Assembly: GCA_963965975.1 (NCBI GenBank) | Contig: OZ014415.1 | Coordinates: forward strand, 8,409,057 to 8,473,056 | Source of the DNA: Xestospongia bergquistia | Lineage: Eukaryota > Porifera > Demospongiae > Haplosclerida > Petrosiidae | DNA length: 64,000 nucleotides | Direction: 5' to 3' | In this document: positions 12,640-29,696 of the stretch, piece by piece | Layout of the letters: the number at the start of each line of letters is the position of its first letter | How positions within the stretch are numbered: the stretch's first letter is position 1 | Translations under genes and position numbers: made by a program | The notes under the pieces: generated by a model | The model's database searches: none | What the model saw: only the letters and a program-made list of their open reading frames with translations | What the model was told of the DNA's origin: nothing

Positions 12640-14287
12640 ATGAAGAGAGCACCTGTCAAGAAAGACCGGTTACCACGATTGCTAGTAAGTCAATGAGTGT
12701 TGTTTGTTATATCAGATACTTATCTTCCTCGTAGGTAAGCATCAATGGTTATATTAACAATTCTTACCACTAAAGTGCTATAAATAGTCCTGATGAGATA
12801 CCACTAGTCTTACAATTATATCGCCTGCTAGTTAACTGAGCTAAAATTATTGTGCATTTTGAAACAACTGTGGAAGAAGCTTAAAAAGCTGCTAGAATTA
12901 TAATTATGCCTTATAATTAAATATGCACGTAAACTCTGACCTTTTCTTTGCACTGAGCCTTATAATTAAATTGCATGTGAACTCTGACCTTTTCTTTGCA
13001 CCAATCATATTTTATATACACAAAGTACATTGCATGATAGGAATGTGCTGTAGGAGAGTAAGGAGACACATATGATCTCCTAGGGAGAATAAGGAGATAT
13101 AAATGATGTCCCAATGATCAGTCAAAAGGTTATTTTATTAATAGTTACAAAGACACTAAGCTAAGTCTAATATCTGAGATGGTTCTACACATCAAATCTA
13201 TCATGCATTGTACTTCACTCTTTTTTATAAGCAGCTGATGAAGAAGCCCTTTAGATCTAGACCATAATGTTGTTTTATAATAAATTTTTTTACCATCTTT
13301 AAAACAAAAAATACCTCTTAGTGTCCATAATATTAAGGTAGTATAGAGTGCTGGTTATAGATGGGAAATTAATACTATATTCCAGACCCTAAACCTTAAA
13401 CATTGAAACCTAAATGTAATGATTTCACATTAAAGAATGTTGGTTCAATTACCAGCATTTAAGACACTCCTTAATATTAAACTCCCATCAAAGCACAGCC
13501 TTTTATTACCATGCCTTAATTTTAGCTCTCTTTCTCTAGATCACAACCATCTTCCTACTTTATAATAATAATGTATTTGCTATCAGACCAACTTTCACTT
13601 CTACATTCTATGAAGTGTCAGTTAAAGAGGATGCACAAGTAGGTTACTACTTTGATCTCTTACAAATTGTTAATACGAGCAGTTATAACTCAAACATTAA
13701 GTGCAACTTTATATTTCATAGCAAGTTTGTTTGCTAACTAGTAATTATCACTTGTTTCCTCTGTCTCACTTCCTTGTCTCCCGCAGATTTGTCACATACT
13801 ACTCCATTCCTTAGAGGCTAATACTAGTAATGTTATAACAAAGTATAGTCTTGTTGGAGAGCGAAGCCAAGACTTCTCTATCACACCTTATGGATCTCTA
13901 CAAGTAGCTAGACCTTTAGATCACGAACAAAAAGATCATTATGAATTAACTATAGCTGGAATTAGTGTTACATATCCTTATGAAATGGCATATTCACTGG
14001 TTGCTATAGATATTGAGGATGTCCCGGATAATTACCCGGTATTTGAGAAAGCAGTGTGGGTTAAAGAGTGTCAAACAATCAAAGAAACTTTTTTTTCAGT
14101 TATTTTTTTCTCTTCACTAGTTCTAGCAATAATCATTGTTATGCTTCGTATTTTACGAATACAAGGTAATGATCCACTGGTCAATCATGGACGCGATAAT
14201 CTTGAGCTAGAAGCAAGAGGTAATATAAAGCAAACTGACCTGGTTTATTCTTGCAACAGATTTACTACAACATTTAAGATCAATTAA
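12640..14287 (+). CDS. truncated cadherin fused to a membrane segment and short tail (copy 2)
   Basis: Exons 12640-12684, 13540-13638 and 13787-14287 give 214 residues: signal sequence, one cadherin repeat, the start of a second (VWVKECQTIKETFFSV), then at once a membrane helix (SSLVLAIIIVMLRILRI) and a 45-residue tail with TDLVYSCNRFTTT. The cadherin part matches copies 1 and 3. The switch comes right after TTTTTTTTCAG, where the other copies continue into repeat 2. The new part resembles the small membrane protein at 15.2 kb and the tails at 0.9-5.5 kb. Exon 1 and intron 1 closely match copy 1. AATAAA at 14465-14470 may be its polyadenylation signal. It could stand alone as a single-repeat membrane cadherin or serve as the 3' end of a transcript starting in copy 1. 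Confidence 0.65.
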
Positions 14288-15207
14288 CTATATTTACATC
14301 ACTATACAGATCTGTATGAGGTTTTAAACCTTAAAACTTGTTGAGCCCATTTTGTTTATATACTTTTGTTATTAATTAATTTGTTCTTTCATTTATTGTT
14401 ATATAATCTTTAATCTTTATTTTATTCATTTATTGAAATTAATGAAGAATAGTCTTAAATATGTAATAAATATGTATAATATAAAAATATGTAATAGATA
14501 TAAGAGTATGGATGATGGATGGATGAATGGATAGTCAATCAGACACATACATTATACTATCATAAAGTCAGTAATTGTAACAATTCTCCTTTGTGTAGTT
14601 GTTAAGGAAATTAATAATAATGTTACAATGTTTATAATGTTACATTTTAGTTGAAGTAGTTCAAACAATACAAATTGTTAGTATGATAACAAATCCATTA
14701 CATGACTATATATAAATATTTACTACTATGTGATAATGATACACATTATATAAACTACATAGTATTAATTGTTGTGTTAACTATTTAGAGTATAATTTTT
14801 AGAATTTAGAATTATATCATTAAAAATTGAGAGTGACATTTTCTGCTGGTACCAATGGCTATCAAAATGACAGCTGGAGACTTAAACTGACTTAAAAGTT
14901 GCTCGTGTATAAATTGATGGGTGGACAGATAGATGGACAGACTAACATGTATAAATATTATAATTATATTCCATTAAATTTTAGTTATTTAATTATTAAT
15001 TACAAAATTTAATAATTATTATTATTCAAAATTAATAAGTTGTGGGAAATATTAATATTATTATACGTTTATATATTATACTTCCTGTTCCGTTTCCACT
15101 TTTATTATTACTCTATTAAGAGTCGAGTAGGTTGAAAACACGTGTCATTTCGGCATTCCTTGCTAAGTAGCTGCAACTTCTAGCCGTCGAATATTTAATT
15201 TCCAGTA
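14288..15207. other. intergenic stretch with an ELMOD exon relic
   Basis: AT-rich DNA without a gene. It contains a possible AATAAA at 14465, a GGAT-rich patch (about 14512-14535) and, at about 14555-14606, a segment close to the ELMOD exon at 16081-16120. Several runs of TTAAT/ATTAA occur near 14980-15060. Confidence 0.6.
14555..14606 (-). pseudogene. relic of an internal ELMOD exon
   Basis: TCATAAAGTCAGTAATTGTA and the following bases line up without gaps with the ELMOD exon at 16081-16120 (CCATAAAGTCAGTTACCGTG onward). Roughly three quarters of the bases match over about 41. It lies downstream of the fused membrane/tail exon of cadherin copy 2, just as intact ELMOD lies downstream of the small membrane gene at 15.2 kb. 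Confidence 0.55.
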
Positions 15208-15579
15208 ATGGAAGCTTTGTTTCAAGAATCGAGTTTGTATCGTAAGTTCAACAAAAGAATTAGCTGTTAAGTTACCCTTTCCTTCTCAACAGCTTTAAAC
15301 GACGCGTATCTTGTTCTTTCGTTGGCATTTCTATTAATTATTCTGTTGATTATTCGTCTCCTGCTCATTATCGCCCAACGAGACGATGACCATGGAGCTG
15401 ATGGTGATTTAGAACTAGAGATAAACGATGGCACAAGAGCCACAGAGCTGGCTTATTGTTGCAACAGATTTTTTAAATATCCAAGAACAAAGCTGTCTTC
15501 CCCATGGCATACTAAAATTGACGGTATTTCATATTTCCATATTAGGCGTGTGGCAAAAAGGACAAAATGTTCGAACTGA
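15208..15579 (+). CDS. small single-pass membrane protein with family tail
   Basis: Two exons, 15208-15241 and 15293-15579, separated by a 51-bp intron (GTAAGTTC to TTCTCAACAG), give 106 residues. A short N-terminus without signal peptide is followed by a strong helix (VLSLAFLLIILLIIRLLLII) and a charged tail with LELEINDGTRATELAYCCNR. That tail matches LELEARGNIKQTDLVYSCNR of the fused cadherin at 14.2 kb and the TELTFSCN tails at 0.9, 2.3 and 5.4 kb. The C-terminal 40 residues are basic and unique to this copy. ATTAAA at about 15646 may serve as polyadenylation signal. It faces ELMOD tail to tail with 138 bp between stops. I do not recognise the protein. It may be the ancestral form of the tail family. 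Confidence 0.55.
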
Positions 15580-15717
15580 ATATTTAGAAAAATTGCTAGG
15601 TTGACGTTCTATTTACTTTTTTTTATTATAATTTTGTTAAATTGTATTAAAGTCATTCATTTAATTCCTAATTATTGAACTTGAACTCCAGTCCAAACTT
15701 GATTGCAGACATTTCTC

Positions 15718-16417
15718 TCAATCTTGTACAAGACTCATTCTAATAATCAGTGGGCGTTCCTTAAGACGTTGCCTTAAATGTCGAACAAAACTGTCCCTTA
15801 TACTTGAGAAAGCCATTATGTTCTCTGGTTCAGCATCAAACCAAAATTTATTGAAACTGTACAAGATATAACCTATAATGTTAAAAGAAGAACAGTTTGA
15901 AATGTAACTATATAGAGGAATGGATGGATAGATGCATAGCTGATGAGATGTATAGATGTTAAATTGTAACATTAAATGTTTAATTCTATTATTTTTGGTC
16001 AAGCTATATATCAATTGATTTAGTTACATTGGCTATCTAAACTGTCATAATTGTGTGTTTTTGCTGACATATTATCTTACAATGTGCTTCCATAAAGTCA
16101 GTTACCGTGACAACTCTCCCCTCAGTAGTCACATAGAAGTAATACTCCAATGTATTATCCATTACCATATTATAAAGTATACTAGTTATATTAATACTTG
16201 TAATAGCTAATGGATACCTACATGTAGAGAACAGATTATATAATATTGTTATATTAAAAGTTTTACTAACCCTTTTGTTGGATGTTGGGAATGTCCATGT
16301 ACTTGACGTGCTTTTCCATTGTGGATTTCAGCAAAGTAACTATATTTAAAGAGAAGTTAATAAAGTTATATCTGGCAATAGGATATGCATTTACTAATTT
16401 TCATTTAAAACAGCAAT

Positions 16418-16483
<66 letters not shown>

Positions 16484-17895
16484 TCCAGGAATTTGGTATT
16501 AAACCAACTGAATATTTCCTAAACCACAGTGGGAGGTAACAAGCTGCCACCCAAGTACACAAGGCATTTCTGTGGACAGCAAGATTTTTGTAAGCTGTAT
16601 ATATCAGTCCTATATATACTTGTCCACAGCCCCTTCCCCTCTAAGCAAAGGCATTTCTGTGGCCAGTAAGATTTTTGATGTCTGTACAAATCCTATACAC
16701 ACTTGTCACCAGGCCCTTCCTCTCTAAGCAAAGGGGAGTCAGTAACAGTGCTAAATAAATTTTCAAGATAGACAAATCTAACTACTTCTTTTATGATGAT
16801 TATATTATAATCTTTGTTGTTTGATTTATGCAAACTCAACAATTATTTTACTTACACAAGACATTGTAGTCCTAGTATACCCATTCCACGAAAATCAGTT
16901 GCTGGATCTTTTCCTTGAAAACCAATAGTACCCCAATGATTACCAAAACGATGTTTTAATTCTGTATCAGGAAGTAAGAGAGACCACAACTATAAAAGAG
17001 AGAAAAATAAAACATTTGTCCACCATCATTCATCTATCCATTGATCCATCTGTCCATTCATTCATCCATCCATCTGTCCATCTACCTTAGTCAGTAATTG
17101 TTCATGTTCAGTGTTTTCCAGTGAGTATTGTTCTTTTCTCATTTGTTCTACATCTCCTTTTAACACAGTGTATCCAATAATTGGTAAGAGACAAGGATTT
17201 AAACGCGCTACAAAACTGGAAAAATTTTAAAACATTAACAATAAACATGTTTAGCATGTGTTACTTGGAAATCGAGAGGTCAAAGGTTAAATTATCACTC
17301 ACTTTGGATCTTTTTCAGGTGGTATCTTTTTAATTCTCAAAATAATCTGTAAGGCATTATCAGGTTCTACATTCTCTGACTGACTACTGTCAACAATTCT
17401 TTTAAGATCCTATAAAGAGAGAATGGAGGCCATTACTATATACACAAAAAACATCATTATATAAACAACAAAGAGCATTCTATTATATCTCCAGATATAT
17501 GAATAGTACAATAATATTGTTCAATTCTAACAATGATAGAATACAATGTCTGAATACATACTACAATATCAAAGAGAAAATGAACAATGACATCGATTAT
17601 AGTAACCCAACCCTTTAATTAAAATTAATGAATTACTTCATTAAAAAACTGTTACATACTACAATATAGTTTACCTCATATTTAGAAGTTCTCAATGATC
17701 TAGCTACATGAAGTAATAATTTATTAAGTTAATTGATTTTATTTTCAATGGATTATATAACTTACCAATACTCACAGTCCTAATAGGAACATCCTCTGTC
17801 TTTTGACAAATTCTCTGTAACTCACATTTACCAGTTAACAGTCGTAATATCCATTTACAGATCCGCCAGAAAACGAGAGAAAAGTAACCAGACAT
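15718..17895 (-). CDS. ELMOD2: ELMO domain-containing protein (Arf/Arl GTPase-activating protein), ELMOD1/2 type
   Basis: Nine exons join in frame to 281 residues: 17766-17895, 17675-17703, 17303-17409, 17086-17215, 16856-16989, 16271-16339, 16166-16217, 16081-16120 and 15718-15872. The N-terminus has a hydrophobic segment and LLTGKCELQRIC, typical of ELMOD1/2. The ELMO domain carries HWGTIGFQGKDPATDFRGMG, including the Arg regarded as the GAP catalytic residue, then SQHPTKGYPLAITSIN and FNKFWFDAEPENIM. Known members act as GAPs for Arl2 and Arf GTPases on internal membranes. The start at 17895 is chosen because the preceding in-frame residues are not family-like. The stop of PUM3 lies only 75 bp upstream on the same strand. 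Intron 4 contains an ATCC-type simple repeat. ELMOD1 versus ELMOD2 cannot be decided by eye. Confidence 0.93.
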
Positions 17896-17970
17896 TTTGA
17901 TAGGGCTCACCCTCCTGACTCCACCCACTTTTGATAAAATTTGAATTTTATTAAATTTTGCTAACAACAA

Positions 17971-20900
17971 TTAATTTAAAGATTCCTCTATAGTTTTCAA
18001 TAAAACTTTAGCTCCTTCACTCTTTGTAGACATAGTTCTCAGTTCCTCTACAACAGGTCTTAATATCTCTAATATAACTTCCTTGGACTTGTGACAACTA
18101 ACAACCATACTAGATAATAACAAAATATTCATACTCATAATGTAATACATTCATTATCTCAGACCCAAACTCCCAATCTTAAATCTCAAAAACACACAGC
18201 TTATTTTTAACCCCAAATGTAGCATCTAAACCTACACACATCTATTGTCATGTGATAATAGAGTGTAGTTGAAAGGTTTTAAACAGAACAAGGGCTATAA
18301 ATATGACCATTATATAAATGTGTATGGAACATTACTTACTAGGTCCAAACCAAATGACCACACTATAAAGACTCAAGTAGACCTGTTATATACCACTACA
18401 TGATATTGAAAGTATATGTACAATATATGTACATGTACAATACATGTATATTGAATAACAATGACACCTGTTGTTTACAAATGTCACAATAGCAACTACA
18501 CCTAGCAAACTCATTTAATGAAGACTAAAACCACAAGGTGGAAAAAAAGACTGTGTTGTTTTGATAGCCAAATACAAGGGTCTAACCCCCCCCCCCCCCC
18601 CAGTTGGTAACCACTATTGAACTGGACCAGATCTCTCTATGAAAAGGGCCAGTTTTGGGGACTAGTTTGGGTGTACAGTCATTAGTAATACCTTCAGTAA
18701 TACTAATGACTGTATTATATAATACAAAAAATATATCGAATTACATTATATTATATTATTAACAGCTGCAGCTGTTAAATATTATATAATAAATTATAGT
18801 GTTAAGTACATACATACCTTGACAATACAAAACATCCTCTATTAGTACTAGACCAACTCTGAATAGCAGCATCAGATATGGTCTGTGTTATAATGTCACC
18901 CAATAAAGGTGTGTCTATGAGAGAAGCAATAGAAAATAATACAATAGATAAAAAGGAACACATGATGTGATGTACATATGTATATCTACATGGACATATC
19001 CCATAAATGGAGAGGACACTAGATAAATAATACCTTCTCTTGTTGTTCCTATAAGTTTTTTTAGTACCCAGTGACCACAAGGGTCAGCTGCTAAATGACC
19101 CTCTTCCTTATAAGGTAATTTCAGGTTTTCACAAAGAGATGAGTAGATCGGAGTAACATCCCCTTTTGCTGACTGGACAGTTTGGATAAGTAATGGAGCC
19201 AGAGGTTTAGTATATGCCCATTTGATGGCTTTTTCAGCAGCCAAGTTAATGAGGGGTGGAGATATTGCTGTTAGTAACTCCTCCCATCTAATGGTCTGAG
19301 GTTTCTTACTGTAGCAAATAAAGAGTTAAAATATATAAACACTGGATTGACACAGAGCAGCTGCATTATCAAATATGTTGAGTTAGCAGTTAACAATGTC
19401 AACTTCCTAAGCATAAATTACTTGAAAGACTTGACCTTTATTTAAACATAAAGGGAGTTATCAAAGGACAAAAAGAATAAACAGTTAATATCTAGTTTAT
19501 TTATTGAAAATGAAAACTATGAGACGATGAAACTGTTAGCAAAAAATATCAATAGAAATTAATTGTCAGTCATAATATTAACTTAATGTCAACTTCTGTC
19601 AAAATTTACTTCAATAGACACAAGTTTATTTATAATATACAGGATGTTTAGCAAAGGGAGATATAAACTCAATGCGTATTTATTGAAAATTAAAGCTATA
19701 AAAAGCCATCATTAAAAATCAGAGGGTATTATACCATCATGACATATATATACATAACATTACCTGTGTTGATTGTTATCTCCTGGAGTTAATAGTTGTA
19801 AGAATTGTTGGGAGAAATGTTGAGGAGATCTTGGACTCAATAAATACAACAGAACTCGACGGCCATGTTTATCTTCACAAAGCTCTTCAAGTGATGACAT
19901 CATAGGCTAAAAATAGAACACAATATCCCAATCATGTCACAGCAGTTCTCAAAAGTATCCAAAAATATCCAATAATATATCTCAATAGTATCCCAATAAT
20001 ATCCAAACTTACCACTAGTATATTCTTTGTAACTAACACAGTATCATCCACACAGTCAAACACACCTAACAACACTAAGTGACCATGTTCTTCCTACAAT
20101 AAGGAGAGCATTATAATGAACACAATATTATGTCATACTTTACATATCTTGGTGACATAATTCTTTAAAGATTTGATATATATTTTACGATCCTATAATG
20201 AAGTAAATTTCTTCCATTAATCTTCAGTAAAAATATATCTGTCTTTACTTTTGCTGTTCCATGCCATAGACAATGAAGATTGATTTTAGCACCTTCACGT
20301 GTATGTAACATCTCCACGGCAACCTCTCTTAGACTCTCTATCATTTCCTGGAAGTAAAGAGATGAGTGAAGAATTGTGTGTACAATGTCATAAATTGAAA
20401 ATAGATATCAAAATACTGGACAAGACAAACAATAAAAAGAAAACAGTTTTGATCATTTGTGGTATAGTTTGTCATGGGGGTATTCCCAGAATATCATTCC
20501 TAATTGTTATTTATAATGGAATTATTACTCCCGTCCACACACTCATTTCTCTGTAGATATTAAAATATCAACTCACAGCTTTAGAGATATCATCAGCATG
20601 AAGAACAAACTCCAGTAAAGCATAATGTACAATACTATGTCTCAATAGATTCCTATACAATATATAATAATATAAATGATGATACACAATATATTACATC
20701 ATACTTGTCTAATAATGGCATTAATGCTTGTTTCATGTGACCAATCAATTTAGTTCTCTGTTCTGGATTGGCGGACAAAATGTCACCTAAACTTTGACCA
20801 CTCCCATCTTTAAACAATGCAAATTGAGGTCCGTAAAACTCTTGTACCAGCAAAGATCTCTGTTGTACATTAGCATAATCATTATATGCTAATTCTACAA

Positions 20901-22139
20901 GCTCTACAGCCTCTTTGTGACGTACTAATGTTGGGACATGATTATAAAAACAACTCATCATGTGACCACGTTGAGTAGGAGTACTAGAATAGAGGAAAGG
21001 AAATGAGAAGAATATGCATTGTCTCATGTTACCATCCATCCATCCATCTATGAGACCATTCATCCATCCATCTATGAGATCATTCATTCATCCATCTATG
21101 AGACCATCCATCCATCTATGAGACCATTCATCCATCCATCTATGAGACCATTCATTCATCCATCTATGAGACCATTCATCCATCTATCAGTCCATTCATC
21201 CATCTATCTATCAGTCCATTCATCCATCTATCTATCAGTCCATCCATCCATCTATCAGTCCATTCATCCATCTATCTTACCAGTATTTAAACAAAGCTTT
21301 GATTGTAAATTTTGCATATTTCATTTTAGACAATTCCATCACATGATCTGATAATAAATAAATTACAACTTGTATATTTAATGACCAAAACCACCTTTTA
21401 ATTTCTCAAATATAACAGTTCTCATATCCTCAGACCCATACTTCAATACACACTGAATAATACGAGCAGTGTCATGTTTTAACGCCAGCTGGAACCAATA
21501 AATTTATTAACACATAATAATTAATAACTACCTCGTAAACTTGTAATTTAATGAGATTCATGAGCTCAGTTATTAATATATCTCTTTCCATTTTCTCCAT
21601 GTCATGTCTAATGGACAATAGACATTACATTCAGCCACACCCATCAACCACACCCACCTTCTTACTCGTTCCCATATTTGTTTTGCATGTTTGATCTTCT
21701 CCTGTGACTCAAGAGGAACTTTACGCTCTCGTCTCCGAACAAGTTTCTTTTTCTTCTCTTCCTTTCTTGTTAAAGTGGACATGGCAACTATCACAAAGGA
21801 ATCGTGATTATTAAAACAATAGGTTGCTATGGTAACAAACATTTTTGTCTTTTTGGTTGAGGTGTGTCATGTTCCTTATGATCTGTCTGCCGTTTAGTAA
21901 GAACTCCAGTAGATAGTTTTTTGTCAGTACTTTTCTCCGCATTAATTTTACTAACATCAGCTGTAGTGTTGAGTTTTTTACCATAATGTTTCACACCTCT
22001 CTTCTTAACAGATCGATTAAACTTGGGCTTAACTTTCTTAGCAGCAACTATTCTATTTGAACACCATATAAATCACGTGATAGAGGTACCAGCTGAATTA
22101 ATAATATACTTACTTTTTTCCAACTCTCTTCTTAGCCAT
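17971..22139 (-). CDS. PUM3: Pumilio homolog 3 (PUM3/Puf-A), nucleolar Puf-repeat RNA-binding protein
   Basis: Fourteen exons in continuous frame give 597 residues (human PUM3 is slightly longer). They are 22114-22139, 21841-22052, 21658-21787, 21532-21607, 21395-21488, 21281-21347, 20705-20983, 20577-20652, 20249-20347, 20013-20093, 19764-19906, 19034-19308, 18818-18914 and 17971-18109. The protein begins MAKKRVGKK with a long Lys-rich region, as expected for a nucleolar protein. Divergent Puf repeats follow ([39 protein letters not shown]), with the CPL-type block ([44 protein letters not shown]) and a conserved C-terminal region. The family binds structured RNA and DNA and functions in ribosome biogenesis. 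The 43-bp intron at 21489-21531 is among the shortest here. Introns carry an ATCC minisatellite (about 21028-21272) and a 16-base C run (18586-18601). Confidence 0.93.
18586..18777. repeat. C16 run and two palindromes in a PUM3 intron
   Basis: Sixteen consecutive C at 18586-18601. Near 18675-18715 an inverted repeat has arms TACAGTCATTAGTA and TACTAATGACTGTA. At 18760-18777 TAACAGCTGCAGCTGTTA is a perfect 18-bp palindrome. All lie in the intron between the last two PUM3 exons. Confidence 0.8.
21028..21272. repeat. minisatellite of about 20-24 bp in a PUM3 intron
   Basis: Imperfect copies of CATCCATCTATGAGACCATT pass into copies of CATCCATCTATCAGTCCATT. It fills most of the intron between exons 6 and 7. 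The core CCATTCATCCATCTAT is shared with the AP-1 mu intron array at 53.9-54.3 kb. Confidence 0.85.
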
Positions 22140-22718
22140 TCTTCTATGCCACGTGGGTAATTGATCAATTAAATTTTATTGATGCTTAATTATAGCAATT
22201 AGATGAATATTATTAAATATGGCTACCCCCACGGAGGCATGCGCTGATCTTTGTAAAATCACTCAATGGCTCTAGTTATAGATAATAGATTTATTATATT
22301 CCAGTGTGGATTTGCTGGAGAATACCCTCCTCAATGACATTTCCTATCCTATCATTATTCAACCTCTGTACTACCACAAAACAGAACATTATGTATAATG
22401 AACAATTATGTCGAAGTTATTTACTATAAATTAATATATAGCAAATATTAAACAAAGTAAGTAAATGTAATAAATGAAGTATTTGTGCACCAAATTGAAC
22501 AAAATCTAAAATAAAGTCTAACTAAACATTAAATATAACGAGAGTTTATCTTTTTTAAAACTGAGGGAATAATTTACAAAATCCATCAAACACATGGCAA
22601 TTATCTGCAAACACACACACACACACACATAAGAGATAGTGATTATAACATCACTACTACAACAGCACACAGTAAATAACTCCTAGCTTTAAAATGAAAG
22701 GATAAGTGTCTTTTGTTC
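22140..22718. other. spacer between the EPS15 stop and the PUM3 start
   Basis: About 580 bp between two minus-strand genes. It must hold the PUM3 promoter and the EPS15 3' UTR. The proximal part (22140-22260) is less AT-rich. A CA repeat lies at about 22612-22630. I saw no gene. Confidence 0.5.
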
Positions 22719-28854
<6,136 letters not shown>

Positions 28855-29096
28855 TTTTGAGGACAATTAGGTGACTGGACAGTCAATACACAAGGTAAAA
28901 AGAGATTCCCAAAAATATACGGAGACGTTCTCCTTCGTATACCTTAATGATATTTATAGTTATTAATTGGTCTATGAATATAATTAATGTTACTATACTC
29001 TTCTGCCTGCAGAGCGAAACGAGTTACTCACTTGAAACGAACTGTGCTACTAATATTGGTGATGCCTACTTCTTTTGACCACAAACAGTTGCAAAG
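28855..29096. promoter_or_regulatory. divergent promoter region of EPS15 and the cadherin receptor
   Basis: The 242 bp between the two divergent start codons must contain both 5' UTRs and promoters. There is no convincing TATA box. The sequence is less AT-rich in the middle (CTTCTGCCTGCAGAGCGAAA). Inferred from gene positions only. Confidence 0.5.
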
Positions 29097-29649
29097 ATGA
29101 AGAGAACGTTCGTCGAGAAAGACTGGATAGCGCGATTTCTTTTGGTAAGTGAATGTGTGCAGTTTTCTCTTAACATAACAATTATTACCACTAAACTGTT
29201 ACATATAATTTAGTTAGTATTAGCTGTATTGCAGCTGTGGTATCAGTGTAGTTTATAATGTAATAATTTCACTGTATGGTGTGGGCTGAATATGCAAATC
29301 AGACTAGCAGATATCAGTTAAGTTATATAGAATCATTCTATTTCCATTCCTAGCAATTATTATAATTATGTCACTGTTAAAATGTTGTATATAATGTACC
29401 TAGTACAAAAGGGATTAATTGGAGGTCTGTAGCTACAAAGATAGTATTACTCTCAGTCAATATTCACAGACATTTATCTCTCACTGATATAATATTGTAT
29501 CTAATCACCAACCATTGGAGAAATATGTTGTCTATTATTGTCTTCTATTTTAATTGGCAATATTTATATTGTGCGATTGAAAGAACTGTAGAAAAAAGAA
29601 TGGCTTAAAAATATAATGGGGAAATTTGCATAAAGTCATTTAGTTTATA

Positions 29650-29696
<47 letters not shown>

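Noticed and set aside
17893..17970. Longer ELMOD start at 17970
   Set aside because: The extra 25 residues (MLLAKFNKIQ...) are unlike ELMOD proteins and overlap the end of PUM3; the ATG at 17895 begins the family-like N-terminus.
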